DNA of 64,000 bases from Candidatus Fermentibacterota bacterium (GTDB taxonomy: Bacteria; Fermentibacterota; Fermentibacteria; Fermentibacterales; Fermentibacteraceae). The translations under genes were made by a program, and so were the position numbers. Positions 1 through 8,002 of this stretch are shown one piece after another. The notes under the pieces are model-generated. The model was not told the origin of the DNA. It searched no databases and saw nothing but the letters and a program-made list of their open reading frames with translations. Within the stretch, counting starts at the first letter, position 1; each line of letters opens with the position of its first letter. The stretch is from assembly GCA_002748705.1 (NCBI GenBank), contig PDSZ01000018.1, positions 62,001 through 126,000 on the forward strand, read 5' to 3'.

Positions 1-1
1 G

Positions 2-1477
2 CTGGCTGACATCTGTCTTGTTTATCTGGCAGCAGTCCTGCTGGGCACCCTGGTCGGTATGGCCAGCACACTGCTGTTCAGCTGGGTGGGGCAGAGAGCG
101 GGTATTGATCTGAAAATGGCGCTTCATCTTAAGATTGAACAGCTTTCTGTGGCTTACACCGGCAGAAAAAGACTGGGTGAACTCATGGCAGGCTACACCA
201 GTGATGTCCCCATTATGCAGGGACTCTATTCCTCCACTCTCTCAAGCACTGTCAGCGAGGTTATCAGGTTCATAGTTGTTCTCGCGGTAATGTTGACCAT
301 AAACACCAGACTGACCCTTCTGGCTGTACCCTCCATCCCTCTTTTTGCTCTGATAATTGCCCTGGCAGGTACCATGCTGAAGAGAGCGAGTTCAGAGGTT
401 CAGGAGAAGAGGGCAACCTTTACCGCTGTGCTTCAGGAGCAGTTAGCAGGGCTCCGCACATCTGCTGCATTCAACAGAGAAAAGGAAGAGAGAAACAGGT
501 TTAAAGTTGTCATGGATGAGCTTCTTCGCTCCAACATCATCATGACAGTAAAGGGATTTGTGCTCAACGGAGGTTCACTTCTCGCTTCCTTTACTCTGAT
601 ACTGGTTATCTGGCTCGGCGGGCAGGAGGTGATTCAAGGCAGAATGGAGGTAGGTGTTCTCATTGCCTTTATCAGTTACTTCGGTATGCTGTTCGGCCCT
701 GTAGGGTCCCTGGCCGGTGTAGCAGCACAGGTACTCAGGGCTATGGGGGCTGCTGAACGGGTGTTTGGTGTTATGGATATGGAGCCGGAAGTGACCGATA
801 AAGAAGATGCAGCGGAGCTTGAAGAAGTGATTGGCACCGTTGAATTCAGAAATGTCAGCTTCAGCTATTCTGAAGGTCCGGAAGTTCTTTCAGGGTTTTC
901 CATGAAAATTCAGGCAGGAGAAACGGTGGCGCTTTCAGGAGAGAGCGGAGCGGGAAAATCCACTGTAGTCTCACTGCTTATGCGTTTCTTTGCACCGAAG
1001 TCAGGGAGCATTCTCATAGACGGCATTTCTGTGGAAGATATTACCGCAGAGTCCATCAGAAAGAACATAGGAGTGGTGTTTCAGGATCCGTTTCTATACC
1101 ATGATTCAGTGGCGGAAAACATCAGAGTGGCAAAACCTTCGGCTTCTGAAGAAGAGGTGATAAGCGCTGCCTCCGCCGCCTGTGCCAACGGTTTTATCTG
1201 TGGACTGCCTGAAGGTTATGAAACAATAGTTGGTGACAGGGGGAGTTCACTCTCCGGCGGGCAGCTTCAGAGAATAGCTCTTGCCAGGGTATTTCTTAAG
1301 GATCCTCCGATAGTTATTCTGGACGAAGCCACAAGCGCACTGGATTCAGCAAGTGAGGAACAGGTTCATCGGGCAGTCAAGCGTCTTCTTGCTGACAGAA
1401 CCTGTCTTATTATCGCACACCGGAAATCTGCAGTGGAAACAGCTGAGAGAATCATACATCTGGAGCAGGTGAACTGA
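2..1477 (+). CDS. ABC exporter, membrane plus ATPase domain (5' end outside window)
   Basis: The reading frame is open to the left edge, so the N-terminus is missing; about 491 residues remain of a family usually near 580. The first half is the hydrophobic ABC exporter membrane domain. The second half is the ATPase: Walker A GESGAGKST near bases 938-964, signature LSGGQ near 1252-1266, Walker B VILDEA near 1315, D-loop SALD, and the switch histidine in IIAHR near 1411-1425. Such half-transporters dimerise in the inner membrane and export lipids, peptides or drugs using ATP. The substrate cannot be told from sequence; lipid A or multidrug export are the usual guesses. The gene ends just before a non-coding AT-rich stretch. 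Confidence 0.9.
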   Translation: MADICLVYLAAVLLGTLVGMASTLLFSWVGQRAGIDLKMALHLKIEQLSVAYTGRKRLGELMAGYTSDVPIMQGLYSSTLSSTVSEVIRFIVVLAVMLTINTRLTLLAVPSIPLFALIIALAGTMLKRASSEVQEKRATFTAVLQEQLAGLRTSAAFNREKEERNRFKVVMDELLRSNIIMTVKGFVLNGGSLLASFTLILVIWLGGQEVIQGRMEVGVLIAFISYFGMLFGPVGSLAGVAAQVLRAMGAAERVFGVMDMEPEVTDKEDAAELEEVIGTVEFRNVSFSYSEGPEVLSGFSMKIQAGETVALSGESGAGKSTVVSLLMRFFAPKSGSILIDGISVEDITAESIRKNIGVVFQDPFLYHDSVAENIRVAKPSASEEEVISAASAACANGFICGLPEGYETIVGDRGSSLSGGQLQRIALARVFLKDPPIVILDEATSALDSASEEQVHRAVKRLLADRTCLIIAHRKSAVETAERIIHLEQVN

Positions 1478-1537
1478 CTGCATCAATCTGCAGCTGACCA
1501 GCCTTCTCCTTATGGCTGTTACTAAGCAAGTTATGAG

Positions 1538-1546
1538 TTATCCACA
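1538..1546 (+). promoter_or_regulatory. DnaA box (TTATCCACA)
   Basis: Exact match to the strong DnaA box. The next box starts 12 bases further on, giving closely spaced tandem sites in the same orientation. Confidence 0.55.
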
Positions 1547-1549
1547 AAG

Positions 1550-1558
1550 TTGTCCACA
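1550..1558 (+). promoter_or_regulatory. DnaA box, one mismatch (TTGTCCACA)
   Basis: One base differs from TTATCCACA. It lies in tandem with the box at 1538 and borders the AT-rich stretch. Confidence 0.45.
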
Positions 1559-1732
1559 GGAAAATCATCATTTTCTCAGTGTTGTTTCCTGAAAATTTAA
1601 TTCCATATCTATATCTAGCTAACTATATGTTATATAATGAGATATGGCATTATCGCATTTGAGTGAAGAATCTTTCTTATGTGTTTTGTGCTTATTATTA
1701 AGCATGCTGTTATTAAATTTTGAAAGGCCGAC

Positions 1733-1741
1733 TGTGCAAAA
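1733..1741 (-). promoter_or_regulatory. DnaA-box-like site (TTTTGCACA)
   Basis: Fits the relaxed consensus TTWTNCACA on the minus strand, at the far side of the AT-rich stretch from the tandem pair. Confidence 0.35.
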
Positions 1742-1794
1742 CCCTGCTGTAAAGTGCTTTGTTATTATTCAGGTTAATTCCCTGCTGTAAGAGG

Positions 1795-4122
1795 TCAGCT
1801 GATGACTTTTGAAATGGTTTCAACAGCGGAGTAGGCGTCTCTGCTGTAATAGGCACCTATTTCTCCTGCGAACTCTTCGGTAACCACAGCTCCGCCTACA
1901 ATGACAGGTATGTTAAGTCCTTTTTTCTTAAGGAGGCTTACTACCTCTTCCATTCTTGAAGCAGTGGTGCTCATAAGAGCAGAAAGTGCTATGGCATCAG
2001 CATTATTTTCTTCAGCAGCATTTACAATGGATTCAGAGTGGATGTCCTTTCCCAGATCTATAACTTTGTAACCGGCATTGGAAAGGAATAGAGAAACAAG
2101 GTTCTTTCCAATATCGTGTATGTCACCCCTTACGGTGGCAAGAACAACTGTTCCAGGTGACTCAGCTTCATCTGAGGCTATGGCAGGTTCCAGCACCTTC
2201 ATCAGTACCCTTGCTGCCTCAGCTCCTGCTATGAGATGGGGCAGAAACAGTTTTTTTGCAGCGTACAGATTTCCCAGGCGATCCATAGCAGGCGCCAGGC
2301 ATTCAGTAATAATTTCTCTGGCATCTGTACCCTGTTTAAGCAGCAGGATACCTGTTCTTTCCGCCAGGGAACCGTCTCCTCTTATCAGGGCCTTTCTCAG
2401 TATGGAAAAACTGTCTTCTTCTCCCTCATCATCGTCCATTGCAGGAATTGGAATTTCTGCCGGATCCACTCGGCCTGAAAGAACAGCTGCGCCTGCAGTT
2501 ATGGAAGAAGTATGCCGGTCATGCACATTGACAATTCCCGCATCAAGTCCCTGTGAAGCCAGTATACTCAGAAAGGCTGCATTGAGGGCGGATCTGTGGG
2601 GAAGTCCGTGTGAAACATTCGAAACACCTGCCACAGTAAGCAGACCGAGATCGCTGAAGAGTTTCATGGTGCTTACAGTGTTCCATGGATCAGCTCCAGT
2701 GGCAACTGCTTTTACTATGGGGTCTGCCAGAACCCTGCTGCAGGGAAATCCATGCTCATTCAGAATTCTTAGCCCTTTTCTCAGAACCTTGAGTTTTCCT
2801 TCCGGACTGTCAGGCAGACCTTTTTCATCAATGGGCAGCAGTACTGTGTAACCGCCGTGTCTGAGCAGAACCGGTACTCTTTCAGCTATGTGCTGCTCTG
2901 TTGATAACATGGAGTTGAGCAGACCTATCCCGCCTATTTCTCTGAATGCCAGTTCTATGTTATCAGGAGAGGAAATGTCTGCGGAGAGAGGGGCACCGGT
3001 ACACAGCCCTGCAAAAACCCTTGTGATAAGCCCGTCAGGTACAAGCCGTTCCAGACCCATGTTGATGTCAAAAAGGTCAGCTTCCTCCTGAGCTCTGGCC
3101 ATTGAGATTACAAAGTCATGGTCACCTGCTCTTATGGCCTTTTTCAGCTCTTTTCGTCCTGTCGGGTTAACCGATTCACCTATCTTCAGCATTGCACTTC
3201 CAATGGGCACTATGGTATCAACAGAGCTGAAAGCCCTTACCGGTTCCGGCTCCCGTTTCTCAGCTTTTCTTATTCCTACAGCGGTTCTGAGAGCTTTTAT
3301 GTGTTCCGGAGTAGTACCACAGCATCCTCCTATAATCGAAGCGCCTGCCCAGGCCATTTCCTCGGTGGCATCGGCAAAAGCTTCCGGAGACATTGCGTAG
3401 TTGCCTCTGCTGTCAGGAAGACCTGCGTTAGGTTCAACAGTAACGAGTTTAGTGCTTGTTCTGCAGAGTTCGGTTATTACCGGAAGAAGCCCTGACGGGC
3501 CGGTTGAACAGTTGGCTCCTGCTGCATTTACCGGAAGTTGTTCACAAAGCACAGAAAGTGCCGTAGGTGATGTGCCGGAGCCTGTTCTTCCGTTATCGGC
3601 AAAGGTCAGATGAGCACTTATAAAGCTGTCAGGGCATGTATCTCTGAAGGCAAGTACCGCAGCTTTCAACTGTCTGGGATCAGAAAAGGTTTCAAGGAAG
3701 AAAACTTCCATGCCTGCTGCGGACAAAGCCGCTGCCTGTACGCAAAAGCTGTCATATACCTCCATCCAGGAGATTTCACCTACAGGATATATCAATTTGC
3801 TTGAAGGCCCGACACTTGCTGCAGGTATTGCCCTGCTTCCTGCTGCTCGTATCGCAATATCTGCCAGGGTGGTATTCAGCCTGACTGCATCGCTGCCAAG
3901 ACTCAGGGCACTGCCGCCGAAAGTGCATGAAAGAATCAAGTCGCTTCCGGCATCTATAAATGCAGAGTGGATGTCCGTGAGAACTTCAGGGTGTTCTGCA
4001 GCCCAGCCTTCCACTGAAACCCCTGCCGGCATGCCGTGCTTCATCAGCATGGTACCCATTGCACCATCCAGGAATGCAACACGGTCTTTCAGCAGTTTTA
4101 TCAGCTCTTTGGCATAACCCAT
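1795..4122 (-). CDS. metH: Cobalamin-dependent methionine synthase core (homocysteine, folate and B12 domains)
   Basis: Transfers the methyl group of methyltetrahydrofolate through cobalamin to homocysteine. Residues 1-290 are the zinc homocysteine-binding barrel: LDGAMGT near 18, zinc cysteines C205 (GANCSTG) and C267/C268 (GGCCGTTPEH). Residues about 305-560 are the pterin-binding barrel (GESVNPTGRK). Residues about 575-775 are the B12 cap and Rossmann domain, with the cobalt-ligand histidine in GDIHDIGKN (H669). At 775 residues it lacks the C-terminal reactivation domain of full-length MetH (about 1,200 residues). That domain is encoded separately just upstream, and the two genes overlap by 22 bases. 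The same split is known in Thermotoga. Confidence 0.93.
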   Translation of the reverse strand: MGYAKELIKLLKDRVAFLDGAMGTMLMKHGMPAGVSVEGWAAEHPEVLTDIHSAFIDAGSDLILSCTFGGSALSLGSDAVRLNTTLADIAIRAAGSRAIPAASVGPSSKLIYPVGEISWMEVYDSFCVQAAALSAAGMEVFFLETFSDPRQLKAAVLAFRDTCPDSFISAHLTFADNGRTGSGTSPTALSVLCEQLPVNAAGANCSTGPSGLLPVITELCRTSTKLVTVEPNAGLPDSRGNYAMSPEAFADATEEMAWAGASIIGGCCGTTPEHIKALRTAVGIRKAEKREPEPVRAFSSVDTIVPIGSAMLKIGESVNPTGRKELKKAIRAGDHDFVISMARAQEEADLFDINMGLERLVPDGLITRVFAGLCTGAPLSADISSPDNIELAFREIGGIGLLNSMLSTEQHIAERVPVLLRHGGYTVLLPIDEKGLPDSPEGKLKVLRKGLRILNEHGFPCSRVLADPIVKAVATGADPWNTVSTMKLFSDLGLLTVAGVSNVSHGLPHRSALNAAFLSILASQGLDAGIVNVHDRHTSSITAGAAVLSGRVDPAEIPIPAMDDDEGEEDSFSILRKALIRGDGSLAERTGILLLKQGTDAREIITECLAPAMDRLGNLYAAKKLFLPHLIAGAEAARVLMKVLEPAIASDEAESPGTVVLATVRGDIHDIGKNLVSLFLSNAGYKVIDLGKDIHSESIVNAAEENNADAIALSALMSTTASRMEEVVSLLKKKGLNIPVIVGGAVVTEEFAGEIGAYYSRDAYSAVETISKVIS

Positions 4123-4649
4123 CCTGTAACTCCTGTCATGCTTTTTACAGGGGAAAGCATATACGACTCTCCGCAGCTGATGCCTGAATCAGGAAACATA
4201 GCGATTATTTCCTTCTGCAACGAAAGAGGCATGTCTCCATAACCCGGCGCAACCCTTTTGGTGGGTTCCATTCCCAGGTGGTCCGCCAGGGTTCTCTGAA
4301 GCCTTTTCATGTACGATTCCACAGCAATGGAGGCTGCTGAATCAACCATAAAACCATTGAGTTCACTGCTGCGGCTGACAATATCATCCACTCCCTTGCC
4401 CAGAGTAGCTGCCATAAGAGTGACAGGCAACCCCGGCCAGATTCCGCAGAAAGGCTCAGGAACTTCTGAAGGATGAAACAAAACGGCACCGCACCAGGAT
4501 AGAGAGAGAGAGGACATAAGATGGCTGACTGCCACAGAAGCTCTTTTTCTTAAAATGGTTCCTGCTTTGCCGGCTGGACAGCCTGAACGCCACAGCACCT
4601 GATCCACTGACGGCTCCGGCACAGGGAGTGACGGCCTGAGCGGTTTCAT
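4101..4649 (-). CDS. Methionine synthase reactivation domain as a stand-alone protein
   Basis: At 182 residues this matches the Met_synt_B12 (AdoMet-binding activation) domain that repairs oxidised cob(II)alamin in MetH. Visible family marks are FMVDSAASIAVES at about 100-112, the AdoMet-site APGYGDMPLSLQ at 134-145 and SPVKSMTG at 166-173. No other domain is present. It overlaps metF by 4 bases upstream and the MetH core by 22 bases downstream, so the three should be translated together. It probably docks on the MetH core to allow reductive methylation. The reductase that supplies electrons is not in the window. Confidence 0.85.
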   Translation of the reverse strand: MKPLRPSLPVPEPSVDQVLWRSGCPAGKAGTILRKRASVAVSHLMSSLSLSWCGAVLFHPSEVPEPFCGIWPGLPVTLMAATLGKGVDDIVSRSSELNGFMVDSAASIAVESYMKRLQRTLADHLGMEPTKRVAPGYGDMPLSLQKEIIAMFPDSGISCGESYMLSPVKSMTGVTGWVMPKS

Positions 4650-5506
4650 TGCCTGAGACCGGAGGTGCGAACAATCTGTTTTATTTGCTCAATCCTGTTC
4701 ATCGTATAGAGATGTATACCGGGAACTCCCTCCCTTACCAGATCAGCAACCTGCTCAATGGCATAGTCCACACCGGCTGAAGCAAGGGATTCAGGGTCGT
4801 CTGCATATCTGTCAAACAACTCCAGCAGTGCTGCTGGAACAGAAACTCTGCACATCATCAGTATTCTCTTGATCTGCCTGTAGTTAAGAACAGGCATTAG
4901 CCCAGGAATGACAGGTACTGATATTCCGGACGCTTCTGCTCTTTCAATGAAATCATAGAAAATCCTGTTGTCAAAGAACAGTTGCGTAATGAGAAACTCA
5001 GCTCCGGCATCAGTTTTCTTCTTCAGGTTGGAAAGATCATGACTGATGCGTTTTGATTCAAAGTGCCCCTCGGGATATGCAGCGGCACCTGTGCAGAATC
5101 CCCCGAAGTCAGTTATTCTTTTTATGAGTTGACTGGCCCATACGAAATCAGAAAGTTTTTTTTCGCCGGTATCAGGTATGTCCCCTCTAAGGGCAAGGAT
5201 ATTGGATATACCCTTTTCTCGAAGCGTTTCAAGGATATCATCAACCTGTTCTTCAGTCTGGCCTGCACATGTCAGATGAGCCAGGGACTCCATACGGTAC
5301 CTGTCCCTGACAGTGGAGGCTATTTCCACTGTTCTTTTTCCTGATGAGTTCTGTGAAGCGTATGTAACACTGACAAATGACGGCTCCAGCTCTTTCAGGC
5401 CATTCAGTGTTTTATAAATTGAGTCAAGGCTCTTCCCTGGCTTAGGGGGAAAGACCTCCAGAGAAACTACAGGCTTCCGAGACTTGTACAGGTCGGCAAT
5501 CCGCAT
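4646..5506 (-). CDS. metF: Methylenetetrahydrofolate reductase
   Basis: Reduces 5,10-methylene- to 5-methyl-tetrahydrofolate, the methyl donor used by the MetH encoded downstream. The 286-residue TIM-barrel length is typical of bacterial MetF. Visible marks are SLEVFPPK with the catalytic-type glutamate at residue 17, FVSVTYAS near 42, LALRGDIP near 104 and a QLFFDN segment. It starts at ATG 5506 and overlaps the reactivation-domain gene by 4 bases. A strong hairpin at 5583-5607 lies in the gap to the upstream B12-regulated pair. It is therefore unclear whether metF has its own promoter or shares the riboswitch transcript. Confidence 0.93.
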   Translation of the reverse strand: MRIADLYKSRKPVVSLEVFPPKPGKSLDSIYKTLNGLKELEPSFVSVTYASQNSSGKRTVEIASTVRDRYRMESLAHLTCAGQTEEQVDDILETLREKGISNILALRGDIPDTGEKKLSDFVWASQLIKRITDFGGFCTGAAAYPEGHFESKRISHDLSNLKKKTDAGAEFLITQLFFDNRIFYDFIERAEASGISVPVIPGLMPVLNYRQIKRILMMCRVSVPAALLELFDRYADDPESLASAGVDYAIEQVADLVREGVPGIHLYTMNRIEQIKQIVRTSGLRQ

Positions 5507-5582
5507 TATTCACCTTTCCTCAAGGGGTGAAAATAACAGGTTCAGAATCCTGCGGAAAGCTGAAAGGGAAGATGGAAGCAGC

Positions 5583-5607
5583 CGCCGGAGGCTGTCCGCC
5601 TCCGGCG
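5583..5607 (-). terminator. GC-rich hairpin between surface-protein gene and metF
   Basis: A perfect 10-base stem with a 5-base loop: CGCCGGAGGC at 5583-5592 pairs with GCCTCCGGCG at 5598-5607. It lies 8 bases after the stop codon of the upstream minus-strand gene. No T run follows on the minus strand, so it may be a weak or factor-dependent terminator, or an mRNA-stabilising hairpin that lowers metF expression. Confidence 0.45.
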
Positions 5608-5614
5608 ATTAAGG

Positions 5615-6427
5615 TTACTGAGCCAGCTTTACAGCTGTGAAAGAGGAATTGTTGATTGTGAAGAGGAGAACCCCTGCAGGCAGAGCTTCTGTGTTCAGCA
5701 CTGAAACATCGTCAGTTATTGGCCAGCTTCCGACAATTCTTCCTTCGGCGGAGTAACATCTCAGTTCTCCACGCTGATCAGTTGATACTGTCAGGGAAGA
5801 GTTGAAAGGAGATGAAGCAAAAACTCTGGAAACAGCAGTTCCCGTTTCATCTTCGATTCCTGTGGTCCAGTGGATTGATGCAACTGCATCAAGGTCAAAA
5901 AGACCGCCGTCTGGTACTGAACTTCCGCAGTCGGTGAGTCTTACGAATCTGATCCAGTCAAGATTCAGATCTTCAAGGTCAAACTGATCTCCCCCTGATA
6001 CTGCAGGATCAGTTGGATCTTCACCTGTTGTGGGCCAGACTCCTGCAAGCCCCTCCAGAGTGGTGGCGTCCCATGGAAACATGTACCAGTCTGAACCGTT
6101 CTGACTCACTTCAACGAAGGCGCATTCACGGAAGTAACCTGAACCGGTCTGCATCACATTCTCAAAGACTGTGAAGTCAGGGCCGTCACCGTTGATGACG
6201 GTATTGTCTGTGAACTCAATAACCACCCAGCCGTCAGTTCCCAGAGTGAGAAGGTTATTCTCGCCGTATGAAGGAGCAGTGGGAGTTGCCGCAGGATCCG
6301 GCGGCCCAAGAATGTTTTCAGGGTAGTAGGCCTGGCCGTATCCTGCTCCATCGCCGTACTGAACCGCAGGGGAGGCATCGCCCCAGGGATCCGCAAGCAG
6401 TACGGTCAGAATCAGGAATATCATCAT
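5615..6427 (-). CDS. Secreted cell-surface protein of the B12-regulated pair
   Basis: 270 residues. A short hydrophobic signal peptide (MMIFLILTVLLA) is followed by a beta-rich domain with many Asp, Gly and aromatic residues. Stretches such as DFTVFEN, ECAFVEVSQNG and WIRFVRLTDCG look like a jelly-roll carbohydrate- or ligand-binding fold. The last ~65 residues (ending around LPAGVLLFTI) resemble a type IX secretion sorting tail without the usual YPNP start. It overlaps the upstream propeller gene by 4 bases, so the two should be co-translated under the cobalamin riboswitch. A role in corrinoid capture at the cell surface is inferred from this context. No enzyme motif is visible. Confidence 0.7.
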   Translation of the reverse strand: MMIFLILTVLLADPWGDASPAVQYGDGAGYGQAYYPENILGPPDPAATPTAPSYGENNLLTLGTDGWVVIEFTDNTVINGDGPDFTVFENVMQTGSGYFRECAFVEVSQNGSDWYMFPWDATTLEGLAGVWPTTGEDPTDPAVSGGDQFDLEDLNLDWIRFVRLTDCGSSVPDGGLFDLDAVASIHWTTGIEDETGTAVSRVFASSPFNSSLTVSTDQRGELRCYSAEGRIVGSWPITDDVSVLNTEALPAGVLLFTINNSSFTAVKLAQ

Positions 6428-7611
6428 CTTGCTGTAACTGCGAACCGTGCAGCAGAGGAACCGGAGACTGCAGAGTAAAGCCCTGGTCTGAGACCTGTAA
6501 CATCAATGGTGCATGTTCCGTCTGAATCTGCTGCGGCACTGCCGGCAACTCTGCCTGTAACATCATAGATTGCTACTGTTTCCCCTGGTGCGGCATTTCT
6601 GACATTCAGTGAACTGAAAGCAGGGTTGGGATAAACCGAGATAGTTGGTTCCACTGTGATGTCCCCTGCTGCTGTTCCGTTATAACCACCGGTGACTGCT
6701 ATGGCACCGGGACTTGCAACGGTATAGGTTTTCTGCAGGTTCTCTGATGGGTCATAAACCCTTACTTCTCCGGCCATTCCATCTGTTATCCAGAGGTTAC
6801 CGTTTTCATCCACTGCCATTCCGTTTCCACCTGTGCAGAACGGATTGCCGGAGTCGTTGCGGACTGTTTTTGTGCTCATGTCGATTGAGTACACACCTGC
6901 TCCCCAGGGGTCACTGAGATAGAGAATGTCACCCATTCCCACACTGTAGCCGGGGAAACCACCTGTTGAAAGAGTATCAGTTGCGTTACCTGTAGTCAGA
7001 TCAATTACAACCACGCAACCTTCATTGGCTCCGTATGTGCCGCTGCATGTCACGAAGGCTTCGTCTCCGTGCAGAACAAGAGACTGGCAGTTGGTATCAG
7101 CGGTAAGTGTGCGGGTTACAGCGCCTGTAGAAAGGTCGGCTTCAATTACACTGTTGCCTGTGCCCCAGCCGCCGCATGCTGCGTAGATAAGGTTACCCTC
7201 AGCAGCCATCCATTCAGGATTGGGAGTAACTCCACTGATGGAAGAAACTATCTGAAGATTCTCAGGATCAACTATTTCTATTGATCCGTTGAGTGTTGCT
7301 GATACAGCAAGATTTCCCCCTGTTACAGGGAGTGCTGCCCAGCAGTTCCAGCCCGTACCAAGGGTCATCTCTGTAAGGGTCCAGGTTTCCATCTCGAACC
7401 TTTGAAGGGCTCCATCGTCAACACCGGAGTTTACCACAAATGCGTATCCATTATGAATAACAACATCATTCGGATAGGTATTGAGTGGTCCCACAGAAGG
7501 GGTTACCGTACCGGAAGTAATGTCAATATGGGCCAGATCGCCTCCACTGATAATCAGGGCATGACCTGAAACCAGCGAAAGTAGAAGCAGGCCGAGTGCT
7601 GTTGAGAACAT
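6424..7611 (-). CDS. Secreted YncE-like beta-propeller, BtuG-like by context
   Basis: 395 residues. The start at ATG 7611 has AGGAG seven bases upstream and opens a clean signal peptide (MFSTALGLLLLSLVSGHA). Longer in-frame readings run back into the riboswitch and are unlikely. Residues about 20-310 are a series of propeller blades with repeated I-D-L-x-T-G / V-Y-D-P type strands. The C-terminus is a type IX sorting-like domain (ISVYPNPAFSSLNV). In Bacteroides the surface protein BtuG, a seven-bladed propeller, captures B12 with very high affinity. Here the fold, secretion signals and cobalamin riboswitch suggest the same job, but direct homology was not tested. No TonB receptor is adjacent. 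Confidence 0.75.
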   Translation of the reverse strand: MFSTALGLLLLSLVSGHALIISGGDLAHIDITSGTVTPSVGPLNTYPNDVVIHNGYAFVVNSGVDDGALQRFEMETWTLTEMTLGTGWNCWAALPVTGGNLAVSATLNGSIEIVDPENLQIVSSISGVTPNPEWMAAEGNLIYAACGGWGTGNSVIEADLSTGAVTRTLTADTNCQSLVLHGDEAFVTCSGTYGANEGCVVVIDLTTGNATDTLSTGGFPGYSVGMGDILYLSDPWGAGVYSIDMSTKTVRNDSGNPFCTGGNGMAVDENGNLWITDGMAGEVRVYDPSENLQKTYTVASPGAIAVTGGYNGTAAGDITVEPTISVYPNPAFSSLNVRNAAPGETVAIYDVTGRVAGSAAADSDGTCTIDVTGLRPGLYSAVSGSSAARFAVTAR

Positions 7612-7637
7612 ATTGTCTCCTGTCGTTCGGCCGCGCG

Positions 7638-7671
7638 AAAAATGGGAAAGGAACATCCCCCCACCTTTCCC
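7638..7671 (-). terminator. Riboswitch terminator hairpin (expression platform)
   Basis: On the minus strand GGGAAAGG (7671-7664) pairs with CCTTTCCC (7651-7644), followed by ATTTTT (7643-7638), the form of an intrinsic terminator. An alternative hairpin uses CACCTT (7680-7675) and AAGGTG (7668-7663). It shares bases with the terminator's 5' arm, so the two exclude each other. This fits a transcription-attenuating riboswitch upstream of the start at 7611. Confidence 0.75.
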
Positions 7672-7690
7672 GCGAAGGTGAGAAAAAACA

Positions 7691-7832
7691 GCCGGCAGAA
7701 GGTCTTCTGGCTTCCGGGAAAATGAATGACGCCTTCTCACGGAATTGCCCGCAATGGCCGTTGCCATTCTATCACCGGTTACAGCGGCGGGGCCGCACAG
7801 GACTTTCACCTGTTTCCCTGGCGCTGCCGACA
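7691..7832 (-). promoter_or_regulatory. Cobalamin riboswitch aptamer
   Basis: Read on the minus strand, the core GGGAAACAGGTGAAAGTCC near 7816-7798 is followed by GCGGCCCCGCCGCTGTAA. The 3' B12-box variant AGCCAGAAGACCTTCTGCC is near 7712-7694. The P1 helix forms between CGGCAG (7829-7824) and CTGCCG (7698-7693). These are the conserved parts of the adenosyl/methyl-cobalamin aptamer. It should switch off the downstream pair of secreted proteins when B12 is plentiful. A TATAGT at 7905-7900 could be the -10 element, but I see no good -35. Confidence 0.95.
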
Positions 7833-8002
7833 ATGCTAATATACTTGTATGCTGTGCTGTAATGGAGAAGAAAAATAATCAAATGCGATAAAGACAGTGA
7901 CTATAAGCTTTTACTGATTGATTCACAGCTTTGCGAATTCAATGGGTGATACTGCATATATCTGAAAAGCTTTGGAGCGCACCTGCACACCTGATGGGGC
8001 TA

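Larger units (their letters stand above)
1478..1794. other. AT-rich intergenic region with DnaA-box cluster (candidate origin)
   Basis: No gene fits in these 317 bases between two convergent genes. Two plus-strand DnaA-box-like 9-mers lie at 1538-1546 (TTATCCACA, exact consensus) and 1550-1558 (TTGTCCACA, one mismatch). A third, TTTTGCACA, is on the minus strand at 1733-1741. Between them, about 1565-1725 is very rich in A and T, as an unwinding element would be. An 11-base direct repeat CCCTGCTGTAA sits at 1742-1752 and 1780-1790. This resembles a chromosomal origin or a DnaA-titrating site. Against it, no dnaA, dnaN or gidA is nearby and the flanking genes converge. Confidence 0.45.

Noticed and set aside
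1633..1638. TATAAT in the AT-rich intergenic region
   Set aside because: Expected by chance in such AT-rich DNA; no -35 and no gene start follows on the plus strand.
2078..2851. Plus-strand open frame of 257 codons inside metH
   Set aside because: Lies wholly inside the MetH core gene on the other strand, and its product is a Ser/Arg-rich shadow with no motif.
7612..7833. In-frame N-terminal extension of the propeller through the riboswitch
   Set aside because: The sequence is fully accounted for by the cobalamin aptamer and terminator, and the signal peptide and AGGAG point to ATG 7611.
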